Below, one piece after another: positions 22,866-33,548 of a DNA stretch of 64,000 bases. The notes beneath the pieces are model-generated. The model saw only the letters and a list, made by a program, of their open reading frames with translations. It did no database searches and had not been told where the DNA came from. The position numbers and the translations under genes are program-made. Each line of letters opens with the position of its first letter. Position 1 is the stretch's first letter. The stretch is from Symbiodinium sp. CCMP2592 (lineage: Eukaryota > Sar > Dinophyceae > Suessiales > Symbiodiniaceae), in NCBI GenBank assembly GCA_905221615.1, contig CAJNDT010005312.1, forward strand, positions 331,001 through 395,000, given 5' to 3'.

Positions 22866-22953
22866 GCCACCGCGGCCGAACAGGTCGGCGTCCCGCGATA
22901 TGCTGCGAAAGACCTTCGCATCTTGCTGCAGGCTCGCCTGGGCCCCGAATTAG
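22866..22953 (+). CDS. Candidate exon, unknown product
   Basis: Acceptor TTCGGCCTCTGTTTTGAG before GCC, frame ATAAEQVGVPRYAAKDLRIL then LQARLGPE. The 3' boundary is unclear; a GC donor at CTGCAG/GCTCGC is possible. Confidence 0.42.
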
Positions 22954-23052
22954 GCTTCCCTGGGGTTTAGGGTCTCGGGCTTGTTTTCTAAACGGTGGAT
23001 TTCTGGGGTCCTTAATTAAATGATCCTGAGCATCCTGTTCAGTAAGGGCCTT

Positions 23053-23177
23053 TACTTAAAAGATCATGGGACTTAGCAACTAGGGTTATAAGTAGGGACA
23101 CTGTACGTATAACTACTTGTAACCCCAATTAAGGTACTTATATCCTGACTTACTGAAGTCCCATGATCCTCCAAGTA
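23053..23177. repeat. Foldback element, family F7
   Basis: ACTTAAAAGATCATGGGACT against AGTCCCATGATCCTCCAAGT, with inner arms around TTATAAGTA. Confidence 0.85.
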
Positions 23178-23194
23178 CAAGGGCTTCCATCTTC

Positions 23195-23305
23195 TTGCTG
23201 CACCTCGAGTGCTCGCTTCTTCGGGTGGTTTTTCGGGCTTGTGCTGAGGCCCAAAACCTGAAAGCAGAACTAAAACAGCTAGAAGAGCCCCAAAAATTCT
23301 ATAAA
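23195..23305 (+). CDS. Candidate exon, short coiled-coil-like
   Basis: Frame includes RACAEAQNLKAELKQLEEPQ, an amphipathic helical stretch, after a possible acceptor CACCTCGAG. The frame continues into repeat-like sequence, so the 3' edge is a guess. Confidence 0.35.
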
Positions 23306-23624
23306 ACCCAAAGCCCTGAGCCCTGGCACTCACCACAGCCTTACACCCAAAGGCCCGAAGCCCTTCCACCCTCAAGCCCTTCCTGAAGCTCTAACACAAG
23401 CTAAAGCACGCATAAGCCCTAAACCCCTTTATAGAACCCTTATGGATCCGTTTCAGGAGCCCCAAACCCATAAACCTAAACCCTTAGAAGCCCTTCTAGA
23501 TCCCTTAACGGAACTTTTATGGATCCCTTTAAGCAAGATAGGAACCTTGAATAGGGCTGCTTTAAAGGGATCTAGGGTTTTATATTAGGAACCTTTAAGG
23601 AGCCCCCTGAAGTCTCAGCCACAG

Positions 23625-23702
23625 GTCCTGGGCTGTGGGCCTCGGAGCAACCGGCATTTGGAGCCAGAAGACCTCGAGCAGCTAAGGCGCCTTCTCCTAT
23701 AA
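23625..23702 (+). CDS. Candidate terminal exon
   Basis: Acceptor TCTCAGCCACAG before GTC, then VLGCGPRSNRHLEPEDLEQL RRLLL and stop TAA. Confidence 0.42.
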   Translation, partial: VLGCGPRSNRHLEPEDLEQLRRLLL

Positions 23703-23734
23703 AGCTTACTCGAATTCTTAGGGCCCCTAAACTA

Positions 23735-23882
23735 CCCTAAACCCCAAACGCCTAAACCCTAACCCCTAACCCCTGAACCCCTAAACCCCTAAATCCCTAA
23801 ACCCCTAAACCCCTAAACCCCTAAACCTTAAACCCCTGAACCCCTAAACCCTAAGCCCCTAAACCCCTAAACCCCCTACATT
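23735..23882 (-). repeat. Telomere-like array, CCCCTAAA variant
   Basis: Tightly packed 8-bp CCCCTAAA units with a few CCCTAAA; one of the purest telomere-like arrays in the window. Confidence 0.9.
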
Positions 23883-23945
23883 ATGCTATTCAGGCGCCTC
23901 GGAGAGCCTCTAAAAGCTGCTGGAGGGCACAAGGTTCCTTCAAGG

Positions 23946-24058
23946 GTTCCCAGAGACTCCAATATCACTTAATTAAGGAGTATTCCTTAAATTATGGCAG
24001 GATCCCTTAATATGATTTAAGGTATATTCCTTAATTATGGGATATTGGAGTCTCTGGG
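23946..24058. mobile_element. Foldback element, family F1, with direct-repeat flanks
   Basis: CCCAGAGACTCCAATATC at the left is exactly inverted at the right, with inner CCTTAATTAAGG-type arms. It is flanked by the 14-bp direct repeat AGGTTCCTTCAAGG (23932-23945 and 24059-24072), which looks like a target-site duplication. Confidence 0.88.
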
Positions 24059-24095
24059 AGGTTCCTTCAAGGCTTCCTTTCAAGGTGCGCTATTG

Positions 24096-24203
24096 TACTA
24101 CCCTACCCATAGGCTCCATGGTAGGTCCTTTTCGGGGTTACCTTATAGGATTCTAAATAGGAGCCCCCAAAAGGAACTACTATGGAGCCTTTAGGTATAG
24201 TAC
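24096..24203. repeat. Foldback element, family F6
   Basis: Outer arms GTACTACCCTACCCATAGGC and CCTTTAGGTATAGTAC, inner arms CTCCATGGTAGGTCC and GGAACTACTATGGAG. Confidence 0.85.
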
Positions 24204-24423
24204 CCTTTGCAGTACCCTATAGCACCCTTTGGTACTCTTAAGGGTTGTAGTTGAGAGTGTTTCGGTTGAAAGAGCATCGTGGGGTTTTATAGGTTTTAGG
24301 TTCAGGGCTCGGGATACTCTAAGGGGATCTTGTAGGGTTTTTGAGGGTTCTACGAGGGGGGTATAGACTGGCTTCCTTTGAGGCTTCTATAGACATGTTA
24401 GCAGAGGCTTAAGAAAGTCTTGG

Positions 24424-24602
24424 GGAAGAGCAGTCGCCTCGTCAGCAGCAGCAGAAATTAGCAATACCTGCGCAGGGTCACCAGAGCACTGCCACTATAA
24501 ACCATAAACATTGAGCCCTACCGTTTCTTCGCAAGAGGGGGTTCAGCCCTTCTTCTCAAACGAGAAGCGGAGTCCTGCAGTCTCCATGAAGTTGCACACC
24601 AA
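24424..24602 (+). other. Two weak exon-like islands
   Basis: 24424-24500 reads EEQSPRQQQQKLAIPAQGHQ and 24543-24602 reads FSNEKRSPAVSMKLHTKP, both plus strand, without convincing splice sites on both sides. Confidence 0.28.
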
Positions 24603-24692
24603 ACCATGTAGCCCTAAACTCTAAAGCCTTAAGCCTATACCCCTTTATAGAACCCTAGTAGATGGCTTTAGAGGAACAAACCCTCGAATTAG

Positions 24693-24762
24693 GTGCGACT
24701 CCTGCAAGTTCGCGCTCAAGGCGGACGGGTCACGCTATCAGTGCTTTCAAGAGCAGTCGCTT
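24693..24762 (+). CDS. Candidate exon with ZZ-like cysteine pattern
   Basis: Acceptor CCTCGAATTAG/G, donor GTGTTAG. Frame CDSCKFALKADGSRYQCFQE QSL. C-x2-C followed by G-S-R-Y-Q-C resembles the first half of ZZ zinc fingers (CDxC..I.G.RYKC..C), but the cysteine expected three residues after RYQC is missing, so either the match is fortuitous or the domain is diverged. Confidence 0.42.
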
Positions 24763-25074
24763 GTGTTAGGGTTTAGGGTTTAGGGTTTCGGCTGGCTTTT
24801 GAGTGTCTGATCACACGCATTGGGCTTGAAACGGTTCACTCACATGACCTGATGTTCGATGAGATTGAGGTTATGGCGACTATTGACTGTTAAGTTTACA
24901 TCGCGATTGTGCTTTTCATGGTGGCTGCTAGAAGCATGATGATTCTTATCCGCTTGTTCCCGTTCATTGTTGTGTTTTGCTACTCCCGCTGCTGCTGCTG
25001 CTGCTGCCTCTACTCCTGCGGCTACCCCCACTCCAAGTACTAGCTACCACTCCTCCTGCAGCTGCTGCAGTGAA

Positions 25075-25125
25075 CTGCTACTACTGCTACTACTACGACG
25101 ACAAGTACTACCACTACTACGAACA
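25075..25125. repeat. Short imperfect triplet repeats
   Basis: TAC/GAC/CTG triplets, part of a low-complexity run from about 24985 that includes a (TGC)n stretch. Confidence 0.7.
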
Positions 25126-25569
25126 TGACCCATGCTCTTGAACCGTCGACTCTACAACAGCTAAAACCGTGCTCCCAGGAAGCATACGATACAGCGGCGA
25201 TGATCGCAAAACCATAAATCCAACAGCAGGTGTCTTAAGATTCAGGGTGCTGGTATTTTCAGCTTTAGGTTTCAGGGTGTAGGCATTTTCAAGTTTAGGG
25301 TATATAGGGTTCAGGTATTTCTTGCGCAGCATAGCATTTCAAGGCGTAGTGCCCTATATGATGTGGGTCAGTGATCTGACCTCTCGGGCCCGAAACGACC
25401 TCGTCCCCAAACCATAGAAACAAAGCTGAAGCCCTAAATTCCCTAATCTCAGAGTGCCCCACGCCTCCTCCAACCCTATGTTGCGGACTTCCGAAGTATC
25501 ATATAACTCCTAGACACTTAACCCTAAACCTTAAACCGTAAACCCTAAATCTGCCAACAGCCATGGCCG

Positions 25570-25645
25570 TGGCATCTCTTCGCCTCCACGTTTTGGCCTT
25601 CTGGCCGGTTTCTGCTTCGAGCCCGAACAACGGGCGGAGGACTAG
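25570..25645 (+). CDS. Candidate first exon, hydrophobic N-terminus
   Basis: ATG in good context (AGCCATGGCC), frame MAVASLRLHVLAFWPVSASS then PNNGRRTR and TAG. The start resembles a signal peptide, but the frame closes after 28 codons with no clear donor before the stop. Confidence 0.33.
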
Positions 25646-25649
25646 ATAG

Positions 25650-26970
25650 CTAGAGCTGTATGGCTTTCCGGGGCTTGGGTTGTAGGGTTTAGGGTTTAGC
25701 GTTTAGGGTTTAGGGATATGGGGGTTGAGGGTGTAGGGTTTGATTGTGATTGGGTTGCAGGGTTCGGGGTCAGGCTCCACAATATGAGGGGTCAGAATGT
25801 CAGTGTCAGGGTTCAGAGCCTAAGATTCAGGCTGAGGTTGTAGAGCTAAGACCCTAAACCTAAATCCTAAACCCTAAACCCTAAACGTTGGGTTTCCAGT
25901 TTGGGGCCCCATGGTGGGTTTAGGGCTTAAAGGGTTTAGGCCCTGAATTTCGCAACCCTTAAACCCGGAAACTCTGCACCATACACCCCCAAATCCCTGA
26001 AGCCTTAAACCCTTAAGCCCTTAAACCCCCGAAACCACCAAACCCAAAAAACACCACCCTGACTCCCTTTGTGCAGGATGGACGGGGCGCTCGTGGATGT
26101 ATCGGAATCTCGCAGATTTGCATGGTTTTGGGTTTAGGGTTTAGGGTTATGGGTGCTCATAGGGTTTATATCGGGTTCCAGGTTGAAGTGCTTCTAAATA
26201 TCATACACTTACCCCAAAATCTCAAAGTGCACTTCTTACATAGGAAGACCGCATTAGATATTGCTTACTTGAAGACCACCGTTTGGACTCCTATTGCCAA
26301 CGGTATAGACTTGGGAGTTCAGGTAGGGCATATATAAGGTGTAGGCTTAAATCCATTTTTACATCCTAAACCGTGAGGCTTGAGGTTTCGGGTGCTGCAG
26401 AAGCTTTTTGACATATCTACATTACAATTCAGGGTTTAATGCTTTAGGGTAAGGGTTTAGGGTTTCAGGGTTTTAGGGTTTAGGGTTTAAGGCACCAGGA
26501 AACCCACGCAGACTTGCGACAAGTCTGCTCTCAAGGAGGTCGGAACCACTGGAAAACTCGAAAGCTCCGCTAAGACCCCATTCCTCCTCAATACCTGTAA
26601 TCCCCCACCATCAAACGCGACATCCAACAACTGCCTAAACTCGAAGCTCCTAAACCCTACCAGTACCCCCCAACTACCCTTTAAAGGATCCCAAATACCA
26701 TCTAATAGAGGTTATATGGCCCTTAGTAGAGGTAGGTACATTGCGGGGTGTAGGTAAGCCCAAATCCTAGATCCAATAACTCTACTTTTCCAACCCGCCG
26801 TATGCCTCTTAAGCCTTAGAGTTTTAAGCTTAGGGCTTGGGTTTAGGATGTGCAGCATAAGGTTAACAATGGTCTACGGTTTGTGGTTGAGGGCAAGCGA
26901 AGGGCGACAGTTAAGGATGTTGACATCATGAGTAATTGCGTGTAAGGTTTAGGACTTGGAGTTGCGGGCT
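25650..26970. other. Telomere-like DNA in alternating orientation with weak exon-like islands
   Basis: TTTAGGG-type blocks at 25680-25750, 26130-26160 and 26440-26490 and CCCTAAA-type at 25850-25890 and 25960-26050. Possible plus-strand exons at 26075-26130 (after CCCTTTGTGCAG) and 26505-26575 (QTCDKSALKEVGTTGKLESS). Confidence 0.4.
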
Positions 26971-27015
26971 TATGGATGCAAGGGCTAGGGCTGACTTTTT
27001 TGTGTTTACCACCAG

Positions 27016-27114
27016 CTCAACGCTAAGACCACGACCACCACGACGTATTCCGGATGGCTCACTGCCGTTGGCCTGCCGGAGAACGAGGGAGAGGACAGCG
27101 ACAGAGCTCCCTAA
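27016..27114 (+). CDS. Candidate terminal exon
   Basis: Acceptor TTTGTGTTTACCACCAG, frame LNAKTTTTTTYSGWLTAVGL then PENEGEDSDRAP and TAA. Thr-rich start and acidic end; unknown family. A telomere-like block follows the stop directly. Confidence 0.45.
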   Translation, partial: LNAKTTTTTTYSGWLTAVGLPENEGEDSDRAP

Positions 27115-27340
27115 ACCCTAAACCCTAAATCCTAAATCCTAAACCCTAATTAAACCCTAAACCCTCAGACTAGGCATTGGGAATTTCAGGGCTTGGAGCT
27201 TTGAGGCTTCAAGACTTTCGTGTTTGAGGATTTCAGGGTCCAGGATTCAAGGGATTGAGAGCTTGGCTTGTTTTATGTTTGAGGGTTCAGGTTTTGGCAA
27301 TGGAGATGTGGGTTCAGGCCTTAGAGAATAGGCGTCACAG

Positions 27341-27480
27341 ATGCAGCTTTGCAGCTGCACGATGTGGCTTTTGCTTGGATTTCAGAAGGTCGACATCTCG
27401 GGAGTAATTGGCTTCTTGGGTAAAGAGTTGACAATTGCTGAGGCCTGGGGCCTCCATTTCTGTGGCATTGCAAAGTCAAG
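27341..27480 (+). CDS. Candidate exon region
   Basis: ATG at 27341 opens MQLCSCTMWLLLGFQKVDIS then GVIGFLGKELTIAEAWGLHF. Alternatively a smaller exon 27386-27420 lies between TTGCTTGGATTTCAG and GTAAAG (KVDISGVIGFLG). Confidence 0.38.
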
Positions 27481-27659
27481 TGCATACTTGCCTAAATCCA
27501 AAATCCTGAAACCTACACCCTAAGGTTCCCTAAACCTCAGCCCCGAGCTTGCAAACGTGAACCCTTCAATTTGCATGTTCGATCTAATTATGAGATTCTG
27601 AATCTAGGCGCGGCTTGTCCACACATCCAACCCGAAACTCACCAACCCAAAGCGCACAC

Positions 27660-28275
27660 ACACAAAACAAAAACAAAGTCAACAGACCCTTTATCCTAAA
27701 CCCTAACTCTCTAACCCTCTGAACCCCAAACCCCAAACCCTTAACCCTAAACGATACCGTGCCCCAGAAGGAGATTGTGACTCAAGACGTCATCCAGGGA
27801 AGCATCGCAAGCCTGGATTAGGTTGGGCCCCATGTAAGGGGGGGGCATCGCCATTTCAGGGTTTAGGGCCTTTAGGCCTATAGGTGGTTCAGGGTTTAGG
27901 GTGTAGGATCTAGGGTTTAGGGTCTAGGGGTCGAGGGTTTAGGGTTTCAGGGGTTTTGGGTTTGGGGTTTAGGGTTTCGTGATTTTGGGGTATAGGCTCT
28001 TCGTGTCTACAACATGGAATCCAGGATCTATGGCGTTTAGGGTTTAATTCTTGGGGTGTAGGCCTTTCTGTTCAGAGTGCCGCAGTTGCTATAACACTAG
28101 GCTTGGGGCTCAGACTGTCGGAGCTCGGGGGGTGGGGGGGGGTTCGATTCAACCTAAACCCGAAGTTCTATACTCTAAACCCAATAAACTCTAAAACCTG
28201 AACTCTGAACCTTAAACCCTAACCTATAAACCCTAAACCCTAAGCCCTCAACCCTAAATCCTAAACCCCAACCCC
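27660..28275. repeat. Telomere-like DNA, mixed orientation
   Basis: CCCTAAA-type at 27690-27750 and 28150-28275; TTTAGGG-type at 27855-27990. A short open piece, 27753-27821, reads DTVPQKEIVTQDVIQGSIAS before TAG/GTTGGG and may be an exon. Confidence 0.75.
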
Positions 28276-28278
28276 CAG

Positions 28279-28381
28279 CATCGCCTTTTGGAACGAGGCA
28301 AAGGCTGGCTGTGAGGCACATTCGGAGTGCAATGCCTTCGTTACGCACAACTCGAACGGCTGGTATTTCTTCAAGAGCCCT
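28279..28381 (+). CDS. Exon with PAN/Apple-like half domain
   Basis: Acceptor CCAACCCCCAG, donor CCT/GTCTTT. Frame IAFWNEAKAGCEAHSECNAF then VTHNSNGWYFFKSP. The C-x5-C-x-A-F...N-G-W-Y-F-F-K pattern follows PAN/Apple-type domains (A..AC...P.C.AF.Y....G..YLK), disulphide-stabilised extracellular modules that bind protein or carbohydrate. If correct, the parent protein is secreted or on the cell surface. Telomere-like DNA lies directly on both sides. Confidence 0.55.
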
Positions 28382-28819
28382 GTCTTTTGTTTGGGTTCAG
28401 GGTTTAGGGGGTAGAGGGGTTTACGGTTGGTACCCTGAGAGGTGTTTGGCTATAGGGTTTGGGTTTCAGGGTTTAGGGGGGTTAGTGGTTTTTAGGATGT
28501 CAACAGTGTTGGCTTTAGGGTGGCAGGGCTTCAGGATGTTCTTCTTAAAGAGCTCTAGACACATGTTACATCGTGGTTTCGGGAACTTTGAGCCCTAACC
28601 TTAAACCATCGCACTAGTAGCTTAAGCGTTAGCTTGTTTAGGGTTTAGAGGTTTTATGGGGTTTTAGGTTATAGAGCTTAGGGTATGGAGTGTAGGGTTT
28701 AGGGTTTAAGGATTAGGGCTGGTACTCTCACCACCAGCAGCCTAGGCCGCATCACTCTGAGACTTAAAGCCTCCTACCAAAGTGTGTACAAGAATGGCAG
28801 TTTTCTGGTTGTCTAGCTG

Positions 28820-29062
28820 AACCGTAGACCCAAAACCCTAAAACCCTAAACTCTACACCCCACATAGATCATAAGCCCTAAACCCTAAGCCTTAAACCCC
28901 ACAACTCTAAACCGAAACCTCTCAACCCTAAGCCCTAAAAACCCTAAACCCTAGCACCTTAATTCCTACGCCCTAAGTCCTAAACCCTAATACCTGCACC
29001 TTAAACCCTAAATCCTCAACCCCAAACCCTAAATCCTAAACCCTAAACCCTAAACACGAAAC
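28820..29062 (-). repeat. Telomere-like block, CCCTAAA orientation
   Basis: Dense CCCTAAACCC units with variants; preceded at 28640-28710 by a TTTAGGG-oriented block, so the two face each other. Confidence 0.85.
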
Positions 29063-29105
29063 CCTCCTCAAAGCTAAGACGGAACTTCGGGGGCGGCTTC
29101 GTAGC

Positions 29106-29180
29106 ATGGCGAAGAGACAGCGACGCAGCAGCCAACTGGCGCTTCCATTGGTTGGCGACTTTGCGGCTATCATTTGCTGT
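29106..29180 (+). CDS. Candidate exon (weak)
   Basis: Frame SMAKRQRRSSQLALPLVGDF AAIIC between CCCTAAA- and TTTAGGG-type blocks. The ATG is at 29106; a second frame is open. Confidence 0.3.
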
Positions 29181-29765
29181 TTAGGATTTAGGGTTTAGGG
29201 TTTAGGGTTCAGGGTGTTGGGGTTCTTGGGGATTCTTTTTTTGGGGATGAAAGGCTAAGGCTCTTTAGGGTGGTGGATGAAAGGCCTACATTTAATGGGT
29301 TCAGGGAGTTGAGGGCTTGTGCTTTGGGCATGGGGCTGGGTGCTACTCTGAATTAGGATTCGGCTTGAAGCTAGCTTTAGGGTTTGCCTGGACCGTAGAT
29401 GTCCTACCTTCTTTGGGATATACCCTATGAAAATACTACAGGACAGAACCACAAAAAGGAAGGACATCCGGGGTCCATGTGGGGTCTAGGGTTTACGGTC
29501 CAGCGCGGATTCCACCGATATCACAGTTCCTATTGCAACACGGTTCCTTGTACGTGTTTTCCTTGCGCCTCAGATGTAAAAACAGAACCTCCGCCCTCTA
29601 CCCTGAACCCTTCATCCTCAAACCTAGAAGCCACAATCCTACAACCCTAAACCCTTTAAACCCTAACCCCTAAACCATAAAACCCTAAACTACTAAACCC
29701 TAAAACCCTAAACCCCAAACAATCCAAACCTTGCAGCCGGCCTAAACCCTAATCGGGCTCTGCAG

Positions 29766-29890
29766 GTGCGCCGCTTGCCGGCAGATACAACCATCGACTC
29801 CCACGCTGACTTCTTATCTGCGGGCGGCCAAGCCTCAAATGCTGCAGCAGCCTTCAATGCTGCCTTGGTCGCGCGGCCGAGGATTTGGGT
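29766..29890 (+). CDS. Candidate exon, unknown product
   Basis: Acceptor TCGGGCTCTGCAG, frame VRRLPADTTIDSHADFLSAG then GQASNAAAAFNAALVARPR; a donor at GTTTAG or GTCGCG is possible. Preceded by CCCTAAA-type (29600-29750) and followed by TTTAGGG-type DNA. Confidence 0.45.
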
Positions 29891-30394
29891 TTAGGGTTGA
29901 GCGCACCTAGGGTCTGGGGTCTTAGGGTTTAGGGTTCAGTGTTTGGGCATTGGATGTTGAGTATATTAGGACTTCAGGATAATCGTTTCTGATGTTTGTT
30001 CTTTGTTTTGGTATACTGCATGTCCTGGGATATGGGGTTGAGGGTTTCGCACGCTGTTCTGTTAGGGGCATAGAATTCAGGAGCTTATGGGATTTAGGGT
30101 GTAAGCGAAAGATCATTGATTTGGGGTTTGTGAATTTTGGGGTTGAAGGTCTTAGGAGCTAGGGTATAGAATTTATAAACCCTAGACCATGTAAGGCTTA
30201 GGATCCAGGGCCTGGGCCCCACCGTTAGTGTTGAGCCCCACTTCTGTTACCGTTGTCTCTGTGCAGTTGTTTGTTGGTGGAGGGCTTCTGTAGAGTTTTG
30301 GGTTTGGGGCTTGGTTGTTTGAGGATTCTCCGGCTTCTGCTCCGTATTTAGAGTTTAGGGTATTTATGCTTTAAATGGGCCCTGCACGAGAGAC

Positions 30395-30460
30395 ATGGTA
30401 GTTTCTGCAACAGCGTTTGTCCACGAAGGAGTTTGGGATTTTGAGTCGGAGGTGCCTGAA
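30395..30460 (+). CDS. Candidate exon, unknown product
   Basis: ATG at 30395, frame MVVSATAFVHEGVWDFESEV PE, donor GTTGAATC. The rest of 29900-31100 is degenerate telomere-like DNA with no other convincing exon. Confidence 0.36.
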
Positions 30461-31121
30461 GTTGAATCTTAATGCCTACCCTCCCAGCAGCGTTAGGCAG
30501 TAGCAGGTTTTCAAGCATGCAGCTCTTTCAAAGATTTCTGTGAAGCATGATAACCGCCCAGCCCTAACCACTGGAACGGCAGAGCTTTAATCCATAAGTT
30601 TGCACCTGAACTTTACACCACCCTGCGGTAAGACAGCAAGGATCTCAAATCCTAAGTCCCAAAAACTCAATTAACGACTAAACCTTTTACCTCGGAATTC
30701 AAAGAAAAACATACCTAAACCCTATACCTTAAACCCTAAAGCCTAAAGCCCGTAAGCCCTAAACCCTAAAACCCCACACCCTACACGCTACACCCAAACC
30801 TACGCCCCGGCCTTTTAGAAATTGAGCCAAACTCTGAGCCCTATAAGCTCAATTCATTGGGAGGGGAGCTAAGGCTTGTTGCCTCTCCTTGTCCTTCATG
30901 CTGTGGTGAGATGCTAGCTGCTTATGTTGTGGGGGCTACGTTTTAGGCTTCAGGGTGTGGGTTTTCGTGTTATTCAGTGTTCGGGGTTTATGGTTTTAGG
31001 GTTCTGACTGCATATTCATCAAGGTGATAGTCATCAGGGTTGACCCTTTCTGGCCGTAACCCAAAACTTGCACAGGTAGCAAGCCTTAGCCTCAGCCATA
31101 CACCCGGACTTGGTCTTGAAT

Positions 31122-31470
31122 CTAAGGCCTAAAGCCTTGAAAGAGCCCTAAACTTGGCCTCAATCTCAAAACCCAAGTAGGTTTCGTTTCAAGAGTTACA
31201 CCATGGAGATGACGGAAGACTGAATCTTGCATGCGCGCAACACGCGCCGAATTAGTGAGGCACAGCTTCGTGACAAAAAGTTGCCTCGAGGCAAGCCGGC
31301 ATCCAAGATGGCACATCTCCAGGAAACACAACATAGATAAGCTGAGCAAAACGACCAACAATGTTGCATTAAAGACAAGCAGGCTCAAAGGAGGGGAATC
31401 TAGGTCCAAGGTGGGAGCTTGGGTGATTGCTGCAATGAAGTGCATGTATAGCTTCATATAAGGGCCCCTG
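31122..31470 (-). CDS. Candidate minus-strand exon with hydrophobic segment
   Basis: Open frame with KLYMHFIAAITQAPTLDLDS, a membrane-helix-like NATLLVVLLSLSMLCFLEM and VARMQDSVFRHLHGVTLETK. Possible acceptor TTCATTGCAG inside. The plus strand is also open in places. Confidence 0.3.
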
Positions 31471-31569
31471 TAACGTAATAACATTCTTGAGCGCCCCTCG
31501 AGCCAAGTATCAAGACTAGACCGAAAGCCCCACTCCACCGGCCCGCAATCTCCAACTCCACTCCAGAAC

Positions 31570-31790
31570 TGCTGCTGCTGCTGCTGCTCCTGCTGCCACT
31601 GCCGCTCCTCCTCCTCCTCCTCCTCCTCCTCCGCCTCCTCCTCCCCCTCCTCCTCCTCCTACTACTCCTCCTCCTCCTCCTACTACTACTACTACTACTA
31701 TTACTATTACTATTACTATTATTATTGCTACTAGTACTAGTACTACTATTACTATGATTACTACGATTATTATTACTACGGCCATGATGT
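31570..31790. repeat. Compound triplet microsatellite (CTG/TCC/TAC/TAT)
   Basis: Successive triplet blocks. Gly-, Arg-, Ser- or Val-rich frames on the minus strand across it are repeat artefacts. Confidence 0.93.
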
Positions 31791-32495
31791 GTTCTAGTAG
31801 CAGTAGTAATAGAAGAAGTACCAGAAGTCCAATAAGACATGTGACATAGAAGTACAAGTCCGAGTAGATGTAGGAGTAGAGGTAGACATAAAAGTAGACA
31901 CATAAAAAGAGGAAGGATTAACTAAAGACCTGTTGCAGCTCGTCATAGCGCCCGTTGATTGGGACGTGAGTTTCATGTCCCTAGGTTTGGGGTCAGATTT
32001 TAACGCGCATTTTTGGGTCTAGGGCTTTGGGTTTGGGGGTTGGAGGTGTAGGGTGGACGGTTTAGGGGTGAAGGTCAAGGGCTTGGGGTTAAGGCGGTTA
32101 AGGGTTTGGGTTCAATCCTTGGAGTTTAGGTGTTGGGGTTAGAAGGGCTTGAGGGTTAAAGCTCAGGGTCATGGTGCTTGGGGGCTCAACCAGGAGTGTT
32201 CTTTCTGATTTGGATATCAGGGGGTAAGAGTTTCTGAGAGGGTTAACTTCTTGCAGGGGTGGGCTTTTGCAAAATGATTCTGCCAACAGCGCAGGGTCCA
32301 TGAAAGTCCCAGCGTTTTAATAATTTTAGGGTTACCTTAAAACCCCGAGCCCATACCCAGACAGATGCGCAACATTCCTATACCTCTTAGCCAGATCCTA
32401 GAGTCTGAACACCTGACAGCCAAAGCACCCTAAACCCTCAGCCCTAAACCCCAAGGCCCTCCAAGGCCCTGATCCCTAAAACCCAAAAGGAGCCT

Positions 32496-32604
32496 CCCAG
32501 AGCCTCCAAAACCCCTTAATTAAGGAATCTACCTTAAAGTATAGTAGGATCCATAATATGATTTAAGGTATATTCCTTAATTAAGAGGTTTTGGAGGCTC
32601 TGGG
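32496..32604. repeat. Foldback element, family F1
   Basis: 109 bp: CCCAGAGCCTCCAAAACC and its inverse, inner arms CCTTAATTAAGGAAT and ATTCCTTAATTAAG. Confidence 0.9.
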
Positions 32605-32672
32605 CCCCGCCCACAAACAAACAACAACAAAAACAAAGCTGACACGCAAGCCCTTTGCTCTCCAGCCCGAAA

Positions 32673-32787
32673 CCCAGAGAGCCCAATACCCCTTAATTAA
32701 GGAATATACCTTCAATTATAAGGGGATTCATATTATGGTTTAATTAAGCTAAATATTCCTTATTTAGGGAGTAGTGGGCTCTCTGGG
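32673..32787. repeat. Foldback element, family F1
   Basis: 115 bp: CCCAGAGAGCCCAATACC against a diverged inverse ending GGGCTCTCTGGG. Only 68 bp from the previous F1 copy. Confidence 0.88.
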
Positions 32788-32904
32788 ATAATGCTTGGAG
32801 GTTCATGGGTAGTTAATAGTGGGGTTTTAAGTCACCTAATATGGGTTATAAGTATACCTACTTAGAAGCTTACTTATTGAGGAGCATTGCTCTCTGGGAA
32901 CCAT

Positions 32905-33002
32905 CCCTACCCTAAGGTCCCAAAAGAGTTCCTTTTTGGAGTTCACATTTAGAATCCTACAAGGTAATCCCAAAAAGGGAACTACTTTGGGGCCTATGGG
33001 TA
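32905..33002. repeat. Foldback element, family F6
   Basis: CCCTACCCTAAGGTCCCAAA at the left, GGGGCCTATGGGTA at the right, inner arms GAGTTCC and GGGAACTAC. It ends 14 bp before a possible splice acceptor (CCACTTTGGCAG at 33016). Confidence 0.85.
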
Positions 33003-33016
33003 AATCCACTTTGGCA

Positions 33017-33090
33017 GGCGGATGGTGAGCGGAAGTTCTTCGTTTTCTGGGCCAGCGGCTCTGCAAAGGCGGGAAGGGATGCAGGAGCTC
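33017..33090 (+). CDS. Candidate exon, frame uncertain
   Basis: After CACTTTGGCAG two frames are open: ADGERKFFVFWASGSAKAGR (phase 0) and MVSGSSSFSGPAALQRREGM. No clear donor. Confidence 0.33.
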
Positions 33091-33117
33091 ACCCTCAACC
33101 CGATTAGACATACCTGT

Positions 33118-33190
33118 GGTTAGTAGGGAATGGAGGAATGGGGTACAATTGTAACTACTATAACTACCATTCTTCCATTCCCTACTAACC
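33118..33190. repeat. Foldback element, family F8 (long arms, short loop)
   Basis: GGTTAGTAGGGAATGGAGGA is inverted as TCTTCCATTCCCTACTAACC with only about 30 bp between. Second copy at 36054. Confidence 0.9.
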
Positions 33191-33482
33191 AAGAGTACGT
33201 AAAAAGGGGTTTAGGGCCGTTTAGGGTTTCGGGGTTTAGGGTTTAGGGTTATCCTGCGCCTCAACCCTAAACCCTGAACCAGGGTTCACAGTTCCGGGAA
33301 ATCCCAAAATCCCTTCGGAATGGGTTTCTTCAAAGGATTACTATAAAAGCTCCTTTCAGGATTTCCAGGAAGGATTCTTACAAGGGCCCCTATATGGGCA
33401 TCTGTAAAGATCACTGTAAGTGGCGCTGCGCTTTTGATGCAGGGCCATTTCTGTATAGAGGCATCCCGGGGAAGCTCTTTCA

Positions 33483-33548
33483 TAAACCCTCGACCCTAAA
33501 CCCCTAAGCTCTAAACCCTAAACCCCTAAGCTCTAAACCCCTAAACCC
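33483..33548 (-). repeat. Telomere-like block, CCCTAAA orientation
   Basis: Packed CCCTAAACCCCTAAG units; preceded at 33205-33250 by the opposite orientation. Confidence 0.85.
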
